A stretch of DNA of 64,000 nt from Amblyomma americanum (lineage: Eukaryota > Arthropoda > Arachnida > Ixodida > Ixodidae). Shown here piece by piece: positions 13,301-26,449 of the stretch (position 1 is its first letter; every line of letters starts with the position of its first letter). The notes beneath the pieces are model-generated. The model did not search any database and was not told where the DNA came from. It worked only from the letters and a program-made list of their open reading frames with translations. Location of the stretch: positions 159,121,689-159,185,688 of the forward strand of contig NC_135500.1 in NCBI RefSeq assembly GCF_052857255.1, given 5' to 3'. A program made the position numbers and the translations under genes.

Positions 13301-16300
13301 AGAGCGGTGCGGAAAAAGTTGGCACTAACTTTGTGACGTTGGTCAAAGCAACATGACTAGTTCAATTATGTGTGTGCTCAAAGTACGCGTCCCAGTTCAC
13401 AGATGCAGAGAACCGCAAGAAAAGTTGGATTCTCATTCGCGAGGCCGATGGCGACACAGTCGCGGCTTCGCCCAGCGGTAGCTATGAGTGAAGAACGCGC
13501 CGCTGGGGCGTCCTTTTAGGCGATGTTTGAGGGCGAATGATTTGAGCGGTCTGGAGTAAATCAAAGCTTCTTTGTTACAATAAGCACCTAAATGAATTTG
13601 TATACACTTTCGGTCAGGCTTGTATCCGTATGGTTCAATTATATTTGAGCCCTAGCTCTGTCACAGACGTCCTTGTCGCTTTGGCTATACATCCACACAT
13701 AATTTGGCTTTTTATTTTATTTTTTCATATGACGCATAATATTTTTGGATCTATCTTTTTTTATTATATTTTACCTCATTTAAGTACCTCGGGTGAGGTC
13801 ACCATGTATTTTCTCTTTTTAATTGCTGTAGTCCCAGCATACTAACAAAAATAAGCAGCTCTTAACTGCGGCATTACGGAAATTCAGAGATGCTTTCAAA
13901 TCCCTGATGAAAAATATACAGAGAGAGCGTAAGGTAACTGTTACGATATCCTAAATCTAATAACGTGAATATGTACTTGATGTGACTATCCATCACCTGA
14001 AAAAAACGTGATTCTGCTTCAGTCTTCAGTGGTGCTGGAAATACGACGCGATGTTTCCGGATTCTTTAATGTAATAACTTTGAAAATACTTCAGCGCCAA
14101 AGCAGGTCTCAATTTTTTTCCAAGCGCAACAGGCTCTCTACAATCACTTTCAAATCATAATATTCTAGCGACCGGTAGAGAATATGGTTTTCGTTACACT
14201 CCTTTTCGTTGAATTTAATGGCACAGGGTTGTATGTGCAACTTACGCTGAGGCCCTTATTCTCTCACTTCACGGAGTTTTCGACACTGTTACTGTGTATA
14301 GACAAAACTGTATTTTTCGCGGAAAGGAGCATAAATTTGCATGAATGACCTAAGCTGGAAACTACAAGCAAAATAATTTTTTGACCTGGTATTGTTTTCG
14401 CATTCAAAGAAGAGATTTCATTCGCTTGAAACGTGAGTTCAACACAAAACTAAAATGGCCTTACGGTTTTACCTGCTGGTAGTCTGCTTGTCATTTGCTG
14501 TAAAGCTCCACGTGATATGGCCGTAATCTCGTTAGCTGTTTTCAGTTAATAATTGAAGTGATTGTCAAGCGTAACTTGGTGTGAGGAGACTGCAGTTTCT
14601 CCAAATTGGGTCTCCTGCGTTGTCATGGCGCTAAAAGTTCGAACTTTCCGGTAGCCGTCGTACTCTTGGTCGACGACGGTGGCTAGTCTGGAAAGTGTGT
14701 CGTGCTTCGAAACGGCCGAGCAGCGTAGAAAGGATGCCCGTCCACGCAGCTTCAATCCTGGGGGACAGGGAGTGTTTAACCTGAGGCGAACACTCACTAG
14801 AATGAAAGAGTGCACTTTCGAGCGTTAAAGCTTTCTCGAGACTGTGGTCTTTTGGATGCCTTCTATACAAACTGGAAGGTCAGGGGGCACAAAGGTCTAG
14901 TGTAAACAACGCTCATAGGTGGAAAGTTTGCCAGGAAGCGGGCTTTGAAATGAGCGTCATTTTCAGTGTTTCCGCTTGATTTTTAGTACTGGACCTGTCT
15001 ACTATATCGATAATCTCTTTCAAATACGGTCTGACGGAGAATGTGCTTCAGAAAAAAAAAATTCGGCAAAAGGAGCAGCACTCCGCGTTTCGAGAAAATT
15101 GTTTGACTTATGTAACGCTTTGCTCTCAGGCTTCGGTAGTGTCCGCTGAAGTTATGTTGCAGCAATGGTAAGCAACGCCAACTGCCGGAATTAGATTCAA
15201 AACCGTTTCATATGAGCAAAAAAAAAACATGCCAATCAATTATACAAAAAAGTACACGTTGGAACTTATAGCCTAGGAGATTCGACAACCTATCGCTGCA
15301 CTCTGCTGTAGGAGCTGGAACAGGAGACCAAAAGTAACAAATATGGGGGAACCAAGGTGGCTGCCATAGTTCGGCGCTTAACTGGAAAATAATAAGCGCA
15401 AATCTTGTATTTTTAAAGACAGGCTGTTTCATACCCTTACTTCAATTTGTTATTCGGTGTTGGGTTAAAGATTAAACTGAAAAGAATAAAACAAAAACTA
15501 TGGTGCTGAAAAAACGAAAGAAATAAGATATAGGCTAAGAAAAAACTGAGGCTTCACTACCCTATTGGGGAATTCGTGTACCAGCAGCAGCTGGCCTTAG
15601 TGTTTCGGCATTCTTTGCACCACGCGTCTACTCGAACATGTTTACATGTTTTCGTCGTGTAAATCACTAGCGACGTCAATGAATGTTCTTTAAACTCCTC
15701 CAGCAGTGCACGCCCTTCCTCTACCCATAAACACTTCCTCCTTGAAAAGATAACCGCCAACGAGCTTCATTTCGGGGGTGCGCAGTACGTCCCTCGGTCC
15801 ACAGTCAGAGCAGCTGTACAGCCGTCACCACCTATTGTAAATCGCAGCGCAACGCGGGACGGAGACAGGTGGAGAGCTTTGTCCGAGAGTTACCAGGACT
15901 TTGTTCTGTCCTCCTGTTCATTGGAACTCCTTCGAAAACGCCTTTTTTTTATCGATTCTTCTTCGGAGTAAGGCGACAACTGCGGGCTTTTAGGTGCCAG
16001 CTGATGTCTCTGACTGTCGCCTAGAAAGAACAAATGTATTTCGTCAGATATATGTCCGTAAAAAAATATGTACTTAAATTCTAGCATTTGGTACTTTTTG
16101 TTTTCTTCTAGCTAAATGGCAACTTCGACTTAATATATCTCCTAATCATTTTACACTTTCTAAACGGAAATGATTAAGAGAAAAATCAAAGTTAATGGAA
16201 GCAAACTGACAGAATTTGACGCATGAGAAGATGCCAACAGATAGGTTACCCATTTAAGAGGGCTGAATCGCCTTCTCATTTTCGAGAGAAAGTTTTTCAG

Positions 16301-17039
16301 ACATGTTGAATGCCATAAACTTGGCTCAAATTTGCTTTCTGTCTGAGAGGAGAAATCTATTTTAGCATACTAGCTTGCGTTTGGAGCGATGACAGCATGC
16401 ATTAGAGTGAAAACGCATCAAGAACGATATTCATTCAGGGTGGGAACGTTAGGATAAGGAACTCTACAGGCTTAATAACGACTTCAACCATTATCAACGT
16501 TACTCAATAGCCAGTTGCCCCGATTTTCTGGTACCCACGAGGGAGCTGCGTCAAAGGTGTCAGTGGTCGGTACTCCAGTCGTAATACAGAGCACTCAGGT
16601 TGTTCATTTTGTTGTAATTCCTGGTGATTAAGATTAAGGAATTCTGTGGTTTTAAAAAATTTCCTTAGAGCCGAACCGGCCTTGCGTTGCGTGCCGATGA
16701 CACTGAAGGACAGCATCCTAGAACATCCGACTCTCCGAGGGGACCGGAACTCTTTTCGCCCAGCGCTGCCTTAAAATGTACTCGCTGACGGTCGAAGAGT
16801 AAAACAAGTTTTTCAACTCTTTCTTCGCATCTTCAACTTGTGGCAAGTACGGGAGACTGCAGTGCCAATCTGAAAAATTTACCACCTAGTAAAACCGACT
16901 TCCGACCACAGGCCACATGCTATATTTTAATTACAATCGACAAGAGCATCATCAACAAAATATAAAATATGGAGATAACTGAAAGCATGGCCATTGTTTT
17001 CAGCTTTAGCTTTTCTTTCACCAAAGAAACCGCACAGTA
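13301..17039. other. Unassigned sequence, no gene seen
   Basis: About 3.7 kb with only short frames. Minus frames at 14546-14815 and 14631-14870 overlap each other and match nothing known. A short hairpin at about 16143-16178 pairs TAATCATTT with AAATGATTA. Confidence 0.45.
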
Positions 17040-17570
17040 TTAGTGAAGCTTCGTATTAGCCTCTCGTGTCGTCACTCTTCCAAAGCCTCTCCCTCTGTGC
17101 ACACGTCTCGGCCTTTGTGTCGATAAATCAGACCTTGACCATATCCAAGATATAGTCGACCCATTCTCCTCACCGTCGTTCGCTTGCACCTGCCCTGCCG
17201 CTCTGCGTCGGTCAGCATTAATCAAGGAACGTCATTAAGGCACTGCGAGCTGCGGGACAGGCCTTAATAAATCGCTCCGTGCGGGTACGAGCGGAGCCAG
17301 CAAATTACTGCGAGCTGTACATTCCGGCTTTGGCGGTGGGACGGAACTGCAGTGGGCTGCCGGCTTTGTGCGAGCTTCGAGCTCTCTTCACTGGTTCTGC
17401 TCAAACGAGTGCCGTGACCGTGGCGCAGTGACTGCTGGTACAATTATCCTGCAGCACTGGTGGACAAAATGGCTGACGTGGCCCTGCGGTTTCCGCACCT
17501 TGATGTGGATTTGCTGGAGCGTCACATAGAGTTGTTTTTTTTTTGTGTCGGAGAAATTGGATAAATATAA
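17040..17570 (+). mobile_element. Possible LTR end plus start of a gypsy-like gag (remnant)
   Basis: A GC-richer block (17040-17470) holds a poly(A)-signal-like AATAAA at about 17265 and a TGGCGCAGTGAC word at about 17422 that could be a worn primer-binding site. It is followed by an ATG at 17470. That frame gives about 32 codons (starting MADVALRFPHLDVD) before a stop, and its pattern of a leucine/proline-rich start then ERHIELFF is reminiscent of the first residues of arthropod Ty3/gypsy Gag. No second LTR, zinc knuckle or pol region follows. The call is speculative. Confidence 0.22.
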
Positions 17571-18585
17571 GGCTTAATATATCTGGGAAGGAAAAAAAGT
17601 GTGCGATGCATAAACGCACTCTGACTTCCAAAAACGGTACGCCCTGTTCACGTGTCTGACTGCAGGACTTGCGCCGACAGCTCTCAGGCTATTACTTCTT
17701 CCCGAAAACAATCAGGAGTAATTGTAATTGGTGTAACTAGGTCTAAACCTGACTTTGCCATCAATTTTAGGTCAGCATGTTACCAATATACGTGCAGTCA
17801 TTGATATTTTTACTTTGTGGAGAGTCGCCGATTCGAGGCAGTGCATCATGACCACATTGCGTACAGTGTTACGCGGGAGAAAAAAACAGCGTATTTGCTT
17901 GAAATTCACAACTGAACTGTCAGCCTCTCAGATGGATGAAATTATTCGTCTAGCTTTCAAAGATGATTTCGTTATCGAAACAAAAAACAATCTCTCCTTC
18001 CACAGGTTTAGAGATCACTGTAGCGATATTTGCACTAGAGCCTGCATAGGAGGCGATCACATTTAGGACAGAAAAAGACCTCTTACATTAAGAGCTGTTT
18101 TTGACGGACATCTCTCAATACATATTATGAAGCAAACTCTGTCAAGACTTGCGCCACTGTCAGTGTCAAAGCGTGGATGAAAAAGAAGGTACGTGAAAGT
18201 TAGTTCGTATTTGTTGTCGTTGGCTACCGCTCTATTGATCAAGCAAGATGTTAACCATTGTCATGCTCCACAAGTAGGTGATGGCTTCAGTATGTTGAAT
18301 AGTGTGTTGTCTGATCACCAGATGGAGCAAGAGAAAATAGCCGTTGTTTTTTTTGCTTTTTTCTGATCTCAGACAGTCAATAGTGATAAACCTGTTGACG
18401 CCATGCAGGTTGCGTCTCATCCTTCCTTGCCGGGTACATCGCTTCAGCCGTACTTAACGTCGCCACAATTCATTTTCCTTATTAGACAAACACAAATATT
18501 TTTACTAGTTTACTGCCAACAAAATTTTCCAGCGGTTGCACTTTCACACAATGGTACACATTTGGGCTACTTGATGCGTGTTCAT
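17571..18585. other. Unassigned sequence, no gene seen
   Basis: A 103-codon plus frame at 17755-18066 is unremarkable. Nothing else was recognised. Confidence 0.45.
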
Positions 18586-18681
18586 CTTAAAAAAACAGCG
18601 CAGAGGACGGGGCAAGAAACAGATAACGCTCGTTCTGTTGTCTGTTCCTTGTATGTTTCTTGATTGGCACTGTTTTTTAAG
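18586..18681. repeat. Foldback (hairpin) element G
   Basis: Outer arms CTTAAAAAAACAG (18586-18598) and CTGTTTTTTAAG (18670-18681) pair with one A/T length difference. Inner arms 18613-18627 and 18637-18651 pair at 13 of 15 positions (CAAGAAACAGATAAC). The loop is 18628-18636. The stretch between outer and inner arms is eroded. The words ACAGCGC, GGACGGGGCAAG and AACGCTCG resemble those in the other foldbacks of this window. Confidence 0.75.
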
Positions 18682-18769
18682 ACAAGCTATTTTACAACTT
18701 CGCTGCTTTGGAGAATTACCACCGCTCGCTTCCGCGTGCCAGTTGTGGCTTTGAGATGTCGGCACAGCA

Positions 18770-19010
18770 TAAAAAGTAGCACACTCGCCGCGCAACGCCC
18801 TTTCTTAGCAGCAGCGGTGCGGGCAGTGACTAATAGCGGCAGTGAATAATGAAGGCCGCTGTGGAATGCGGAGCGCGCAACCTTTGGCGGTCCAGTCACA
18901 ATGTGTCGGCGAGGAGATTCCACGGCCGCGAAATAAGAAATGGGGGCGACGCGTGCACACCGCGAAGTTGCGTTGAAACAAATTATGTGTCGCCGTCTTT
19001 CCTTCCGGCC
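18770..19010. other. GC-rich patch, possible old repeat
   Basis: A CpG-containing, GC-richer stretch (CGCCGCGCAACGCCC, GGAGCGCGCAACC, GGGGGCGACGCG) within A+T-leaning DNA. Frames on both strands cross it without recognisable protein features. It could be a worn transposon fragment. Confidence 0.3.
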
Positions 19011-20376
19011 CCGGTAGGAGTGTGTTATATTTTATTAACAGAAAAACTACTCTAATATGTGACTGTTTTCTAAAATTTTCAACGCTTAGATTATTACATG
19101 CTCTTTAAGGCTATTCTTTATAAGCGCGGTTTTTCTCAACAATGCACAGGTATTATGGGGTGCTTAATAGCCCTATTTCATACTTGTGAGACCTCGACTA
19201 GCGCTCTGTGGTTCTTGTACTTTCACCATAAATGTCGGTTGCCTCCATGCTTGCTTACGAATGTGAGTGCAAAAGGTACATTCCATCTTTCGTGCCTCCT
19301 GTGTTAAAACACGCGTGGTTATCAAGGTGGCACATTTGATTCCGGATAGAGCTTTGGCTTTATACGAAATAGACTGCCAGTTAGGACGGTTTCGTCTAGC
19401 TCGTACTTAAATTTAACGGGAGGGTACCAAAAAGCAAACCAATAAACTTAAAAGAACTTATCTCATTGCCGCACAAAATGTATGTAGAGAAACCTAGTGC
19501 AACCATAAGTGAAGCAGCTCCGCTTGTAAGTTGATCGGCATGCCGAAATGATTGATTCCATCATATAGTTTAAAAAGCATTTGGAAGATATATTTTAAAT
19601 AAGATATGAATTACAGCAAAGAGAGAACATATTTGGCTGCTGTAACACTACTGGAATCCGCTCGTCACACCATATCTAGTGTATCTTCTTGCCTGATGCC
19701 AAAAAGCAAATTTTCGCAAGCTGTTTCTTTCTAAACAATAGATGTCAAATGTCGAATTGCGTTGGTCAAGCTTAACTATTCTTTCACCTTGGCAATAAAT
19801 GCGCGTCTGCCATGTGGGTGTGAATCTAGTTGGCTTGTTTTGCAGACCATTCTACAGCGCTCTCTCTTGATTTGCAGCGCAGAATTCGATTTCGACGGAA
19901 CTGAAAGGGTGTGGTGCGGTCTCTTCCAGAATAACCATGCCAAATGCGCTCGCGTTGTACTTTAAAGATACGTTATCGTTTAACCCGCGTTTTTTTTAAC
20001 CTTCTTGTTAAGCCATCGTCAGGTCCAGTGGATGTGCTTCTCGGCAAGAAATATTTATTAGAAGTTGAAGTAACCTAAATAATTGAAGTACCCACTGCAA
20101 CATTGACAAAGTAACGTGCCGCATGACAGGTTTTCAAAACAAAGCTTCCTGATATTCCTAGCAAATGTCCGCAAATCACTGGCTACATCGACGCGGAAGT
20201 CCTAATGTTCAGTAAAAGCGGAACGCACAAATACGGCCTCATAGAGGAAATCCAATTGTTGACTCTGATCTTTGGCCATACGGCCCGACGTAATGAGGCG
20301 CACATCCTTACTTAATTAAAGAGTATAGTCTTCTCTGTATCATTACCCAGCTTAGATGAAAACAACTTCTTGACAA
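19011..20376. other. Unassigned sequence, no gene seen
   Basis: No coding or repeat signal recognised. Confidence 0.45.
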
Positions 20377-20490
20377 GCAATAGCGCTACAGAGAAGGACA
20401 AAGAAAAAAAAACGCACGTCCTGTTTCGCTCTCTCTTTGCGCGGTCTGTAGCGCTATCTTTTTTATGATGGAAGCAAACAAACTATCCCA
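20377..20490. repeat. Foldback (hairpin) element E with tail
   Basis: Perfect 13-bp outer arms ATAGCGCTACAGA (20380-20392) and TCTGTAGCGCTAT (20445-20457). The inner parts pair loosely (GACAAAGAAAA against TTTGCG-side sequence). The right flank holds CAAACTATCCCA (20479-20490), similar to the tail CCAACTAGCCCA that follows elements A and B. Confidence 0.65.
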
Positions 20491-21019
20491 AACTTTGGGC
20501 CAGGCTGAAAACGATAGTGAAGCCAATGCTTGGTTGAGCACTCGTAATCGGTGGCACATCACAGCATCTGACGGGCTCTCGGCCTAGCATCCCTGTTTTT
20601 TGGTTGCTCACTTTGTCTCTGAGGTTAATGCTGTTAACATAAATGAACTAGACAGTTTGCTCTGCTTCGTCCTTCGAATTTTTCGACGGTACCGAGAAAT
20701 AAATGCTTAATCCCAGAGCGGAATTTGAATGACCATCGGCGAAAACAAGGAGCTTGCCTCAGTCAATTGGGTGATCGCCGCAGCTCTAGTGCTGCATGCA
20801 AGAGGACGAATTATCCAATTTTAGGTTCTCCGTCTGTCGCCAGGTGCACCCAAGCAACAGAAAAAAAAACTTGAAGTTTCCTACCCTTGCTATGGCATTG
20901 CCAATCGTCAAGTGCGGAGGCCTGCCAGGCACTGCTCTCTTTTTGAAGACGTCGGTCCTGCCCGAATGGCTTTTAACTGATCTTACTACTTTCCATCTCA
21001 ATTGCCTTCTCTGGATCAC
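20491..21019. other. Unassigned sequence, no gene seen
   Basis: An 89-codon plus frame begins at 20796 and is not recognised. It could be the worn end of the element whose tail follows at 21020, but no motif supports that. Confidence 0.35.
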
Positions 21020-21120
21020 ATTTATATCCCCTCATTTCTTCCCCACCGTGAAGGGTAGCAAATAGACTTGAAGTCCCGGTTAACTCTTCTTCCTTTCCTC
21101 CTCATTCTTTGTTTCTGTGC
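21020..21120 (+). mobile_element. LINE 3' UTR remnant
   Basis: The order CCCACCGTGAAGGGTAGCAA, CCCGGTTAACTCTTCTTCC, then a pyrimidine-rich tail resembles a LINE 3' end common in tick sequences (consensus recalled as AGTGTAGGGTAGCAAACCGG, then TGGTTAACCTCCCTGCC). It is diverged and has no attached reverse transcriptase. Confidence 0.45.
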
Positions 21121-23349
21121 AGAGCTTCTTAATAAACGTTATTTCTTGTCCATTCGATGTCTGACTCCTGTCCACCCACCTTCCACTTTTCCCTTTTCTC
21201 TGAGTTAATATTTCCCAATTTGTTCTATTTTCGCTGAGGGATGTCAAGTTGTGTCAAAAAAAGTCTCGTGAGGCCAGCAGGAGAGCAAGCGAGGAAAAGC
21301 AGTGTATGTAATTTGAAAGTTGTTGTTGAGAAAGGGTTGACGAACTCGCATTGTCACCAGATGCAATTTGAACGCTGTTCACGTCACAATCGCTCGCTTG
21401 TATTTTTGGTTGTTGGAGCACAATCTTCCAAGAGGATGGTTGCTATATTGGTCGTCTTACTACAACACCTGTCATCTTTTCTTACCTTAGCAACTTGTAC
21501 ACTCTGCAACAATAGCAGATGAGTGATTGCTCACTAGGGCATTGGCCTCAATATCGGCCTTACTTCCAAAATTCTCTGAGCCATTGAACAAAGGTCTGCT
21601 AGAATGGCAGTGGGTGTGTCGATGTATGTAGAAAGAAAGACGAAAGCATGAAGGGCAAAAGAAAATATCACAAACAACACCAGCCGTGATCGCAACCACG
21701 CCGATACGGGAGTAACTGGCTTGGTCGACCGCGCTGCGCCCAATGTAATTAGCCGGGCGTCAGCCCCAGACCGCAGTGTCGACGCTAAGTTGACAGCTGT
21801 TCCCGTTGCGCGCTCTGAGTAGGAAAAGGCAATGAGTGGAGAGAAGTCAATTTCGCGGGGGGGTACAAACTTTGCAGTTCTCTACGAGATTGGGGCCGTG
21901 CCTGGCTTCCCTGTGGGGATGAGTTGTTTGGCTAATCTTGCAAACAACCTTTGATTGCTTTCTTTTTTTACCGGTTCATACCTTATCACTCCACGTAAAG
22001 TGACTTCATTTCTCCACAGGCTGGCCCACAAATCTTTATGCCAATCGTTATGCTCTTTTGGCGCGTTTATTTCTCTAGATAAGATGATTTTCTTTAGTGT
22101 CGTTCAGACGCAGTTGACACAGTGACTGGGAAGCAACTGGTGTTTCGTTAGCCTTTCTTACCCTGCCATACGTACGAAGTGAGAACAGCTATTGTGATAC
22201 TGCGAATGGCAAATGTTTTGTTTCTGAAGGGCAAGATAGTGTTGACTTTGTGCAAGGCCTGAGCTGCGCCAGAACGCATCGCTTCAACTTCTCAGTTCTT
22301 TCTTATCACTGTCGAATGAATTGCAAATCTTCATCGAATACAACTAATTATAACCTTGTAATAGCAAAGCCAAAGGCGGTCCGCAATATCTTGATTATTA
22401 ACGCGCAATGTTAGAACTGCAAAAAAATACATTGTTTTCAACTCTCACGCGTCTACGACCCTAAATATAACTATCAATGCCGAGGGCAACATAGTCGGCG
22501 TTGAGTGTGCCGCCGATATGCGTTCCGGGAGCCTACAAGAGAAGCACAAAGCGCCCTTCAAGTGGCGAACGTACGTTCACCAACCAAATATCTCAGCCTT
22601 TACAGCTAGCACCCGCGTTTTCCGCTGGTCGCATGCCATGCAGGCCTTAGAAAACAGGGCTTTGAGGAACAATGCTGTGCAGGCGAGGGAGAGCCATGTC
22701 AAGAAAAATCAGCTCCAAAGGAGGCTGGGTGTCGGCGATTTCATGTTCCGTACACGTTTTGGTTTGCTTTGGCGCTCATGTCGAGAGCGCGAGGGCCACA
22801 GCCCTATAGCGAATGGCAGGACTGTCCAGTAAAATCTGCGAATGCCACTCCGAAGCGCTGTATGATGGCCCTGTTTGGTCAAATCAAATTGCTTTTCGCA
22901 ATCGTTTTCCGCCGCTCGGTCAGGCGAACCGAGCTGAACGTTGATATCGTCAAATAAACGTAGCGCATCGCCAGACGGTTTTAACAATCCGATCATGATA
23001 AGAAAACAGAAATAAGACTGCACATGGAAGCATAAAATCATAACAGGCATGAAGCGGCCCATATAGAGCGAGAAAGTCGGAAATTAGGCAACACCAATGA
23101 CCTTGGTAAACCTGTCCAAGCGCTGCATGGCGCAATAGGCCGTACGCACAGGGCAGGATGGCATCGATCAGAGGAAAGCGTACTCATTTTCTGGCGAAGA
23201 AACGAGCGCCATTGTCAGACCAAGGGGTGATGCTGAGGAATTGTGCAGAAAAACGCTGTATGCACGCGACAGTGCTAATTATGCGCAGTGAATTCATTTA
23301 CGACATCTCGCCTGTAGCGAAGTGTTGGGCACCGTTGCAAATCTATATC
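21121..23349. other. Unassigned sequence, overlapping frames on both strands
   Basis: At 22518-23140 frames of 104 codons (+) and 117 codons (-) overlap each other. Neither shows a known motif, although the mixed composition suggests an old coding or transposon relic. The rest is featureless. Confidence 0.35.
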
Positions 23350-23760
23350 GTAATCCTCAGTCTGACTACACCCACTGCTGGACAGAAGCCGCTCCTATAT
23401 CTTTCCAATAAACCCTGCCCTGCGCCAGCTGCGGCCATCTTATCCCCGCAAACTTCTTTATCTCACCCGCCCACCTTTCCGCCGCTACCTGTTGCGCGTG
23501 CCTTCCCTTGGAATTCACTTCATTACCTATAAATACTATCGGTAATCTTGCCTTCGTATTACATGCCCAGTCCAAGCCTGTTACTTCTCGATTTAGACTA
23601 GGAGATCATTGTACTGCGTTCATTAACTCACCCGCTTTGCACTATTTCGGTCTCTTAACGTTTCATATTTCGTCTTTTTTCGTAGCGACCTGCTTTGTCC
23701 TCACTTAAATTTACCCGTTTTTTGTTAACCTCCACATCTGTGCTCAATACGCTACTACCA
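23350..23760 (-). mobile_element. RTE-type LINE fragment, copy 2 (3' end)
   Basis: It aligns across its length with 9846-10250 of the full copy: ACTACACCCACTGC at the 3' end, then CCAGCTGC, CGCAAACTTCTT and ATTACATGCCC. On the minus strand a 69-codon frame (23366-23575) retains the C-terminal pattern GEIKKFAGIRW and ends QQWV, as in the read-through end of the copy at 9852. Many substitutions and indels show it is much older. The (GAT)n tail is mostly gone and no target-site duplication is visible. Confidence 0.85.
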
Positions 23761-26020
23761 TTAAATAAAGTTGTTATAGCGTGAATTTGCATACTCAAGG
23801 CAGAATGGCAGTGGCAAAAGTCGGAGGGTCATTATATTCTATTGAAGGGAGATGCTACTGCATAAAAATGATATAAAATACGCGGGCTTCTGTGGCAGCA
23901 TACAAAGAGAATAACTATTCCTTCGTTACAGCTATTATTTTGGCTAAAGTGTTTTTTTTTTAGAAAGAACATTCACTAGAAGTTATTTCAAAGTTTCGGG
24001 GCATGTTTGTGTTGGCTTCGAAATTCAGCTGACAGACCAAATTTCTATATTGTTGACTCTGTCCTAGAACGTTCAGAAAAGAATTAAAAAAAACTGAATC
24101 TGTTTGATTGAGACACTGCTGTCAGACTACGTTTCCGTAAAGCGTCGTCAACTGGAGGTAGGAAGACAAAACACATTGCCACTGTGTGGAAGCAGCTGTG
24201 AATTCTCGGAAAAGATCTGGAAACCTTTATTTCCTTCTCCGCCTGAGGTCTTAAGAGATCAAAGGAACTACGACAAGTGGATCTGGTGTGGCTTGTTGCG
24301 AACACCATCAGAAATTCTGGTTCTGTAAGAAATGTTATGAAAACATGCTCAGGTGTATTTCAACCAGATGAAAAGTGCAATGTTTTGTTCACATTTCCCG
24401 TATTATCTACTCTGCTTGCACAAGCTACTTAGCGTCTCGCTATAGGTAATCAGGCGAAGCGACGTGCTTCTAAAAAGCTTGAGGAGTTCTTACGGCTTCC
24501 CTTGAAGTCAAAACCTTTTGAAAGGTGTAGAAAAGTGCCCTGCTCACCTTGCCCACAGTTATACTTTCAGTTGGCCATAACAGCCCTGTTCTATGACGGA
24601 TAAACAATTCATGCATCCAGGTTACTTTTGCCACAGATGCTACACCGATTTGTGGATTCTGTCCTGAGACCTGCTCTGTACCATTCTTAACATTCCCTTT
24701 ACTGCAGGTGTAAGTGGGAGGCGATACTAAACCCACCGCCTCCTCTCAGAGTTGCGCAATTTTTCTTCCCTGTGTCTCTATTTCTTTGACGCGAAATTCT
24801 CGCTTTAAACATTTAGTTTGCGCCTATTTCAAGTTTTGAAACAATATGGCAAGGTACAATGCTGTTTCACATGGTTGTTTTCTAAAGCACGTAATTATCA
24901 TATTTCGAGAGAGCCCAGGGAGTTTTGCAGTCAAGCCAAAATAAGTTCCTGAGCTGGAGCAACCTTCCGTGAAAGCTTCTCAAAAAGGTTGTGGCCGCTT
25001 GCTTTCCACGGGGCGAAAACATGCGGCTTCTATTCATATCTCCGGCATGCGCTAAAAAATGCTTTTGAGGGAAAGACACAGAAACAAGTAATGATGCAGA
25101 GGAAGACACCGCGCTAGATTGGGAGTAAAAGTTTTAAAAATTTTGAAAACAACTGAGCACCAGGTAGCAGATGTCTATACTTTCCGCTTGATATGCTGAC
25201 GAAATTTAAGTTTAATTTTAAGAAATTTTTATCTGTATGCACAGATAAAAAATTTTGCGGCGCGTCGCTGGAATTTCCGCAAATATATCTCAAACACAAA
25301 GGCCCAGATGTGAAGCCAGAATCTTGAAAACAAGGTTTCATTCCTCCCTTGCATTTAGATTCTGGTAAAAATAAAAAACTACAGTGGAAGCCTTATTGAT
25401 CTATATATCAAAATGAAAGGAAAATTTCTTGCTACTGGCAGGCGTATTTGCCTGACGTAGCTATGGGTTCTAAAGATGTATTATCCTAGGCGATGACTAC
25501 TTCACTACAACAGTAAGTTTTAAAGGTAAAATTATTGCTCAGATAATTTCTAGTTTGGTGAAATATCTTGATTCAGTACTGTTTATTTACATTCAGCGTA
25601 GTAAAATGAGGGAAATTGTACACGACGTAGTGAAGTTTTTATTCCTTTGAAGTTTACATCAAATTAAGAACTTTCACAATCAGTACTTTCCTCCCATGAC
25701 AGACTCATTTTGGAGCGTGAAATATACTGGTAGTGTGACGCATTGTGATTCTTTTTTTATCGGCATTGAAGTTGCCGCAACACTAAAGTGCAAAACCATT
25801 AGAGGTCCCAGTAGTTATCCAGTGGTTTAATCGTTCGGGACATCGATCGAATCTTGTGTCGTCCAGTTATTTAGGACTGCCTTTAATTAGTAGCTTCCCC
25901 ATTGCATGCCAGGGTATATCATCTTCAAAGTAAGAACAACAACACTGGAATCGAAGGCAGAAGAGTAAAAAGGGGTTTATACTATGTGGCAAGCTTTTCT
26001 TAGTATTGACACTCCCGTAA
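23761..26020. other. Unassigned sequence with one AT-rich hairpin
   Basis: Short frames only. At 25223-25256 AAATTTTTATCTGT pairs with ACAGATAAAAAATTT (one-base bulge, 4-nt loop). No flanking gene is evident, so the hairpin has no assigned role. Confidence 0.45.
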
Positions 26021-26449
26021 TTGAAAGAATCACTACCATTTATTGCTATTGTAGAGCGCGTTAACGTGAAGAGGGCGCTCATTTTAAGTAAGACAAGCCT
26101 TGTTCGGTCTCTTCCCGAGACGTGTTTGTGTCAGCTCTTTTACATACCGAGCAGCAGCCTTCTGAACGGTGTCTCAGATGAGAAGGCTAGGACTATTGCA
26201 GTGCGAAGCTTGGACCCACTGAACAAGCGGTGTGTCCCCCTGTGTCCCGCTGTAGTAAGCGTTCAAAGCACTCTCTCAAAAAACATGGTAAAAACAAATT
26301 TAAGTATAAATGAAGACACTCCTCAAAGCAGCTCCTTAAGATTTTATAAAATCCACATTATGGCGAGGCTTCCTGAAACTAAGTTACAGATAACATTCGT
26401 ACCATCCACCAGGTCAGCTTATGCATTTGTCGTCGAAATGCCTCAATAA
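26021..26449 (+). other. 142-codon open frame, probably chance
   Basis: The product shows no signal peptide, domain or low-complexity tract that I recognise. Serine, leucine and valine are common throughout, and no splice context stands out. The length is within chance expectation for the window. Confidence 0.1.
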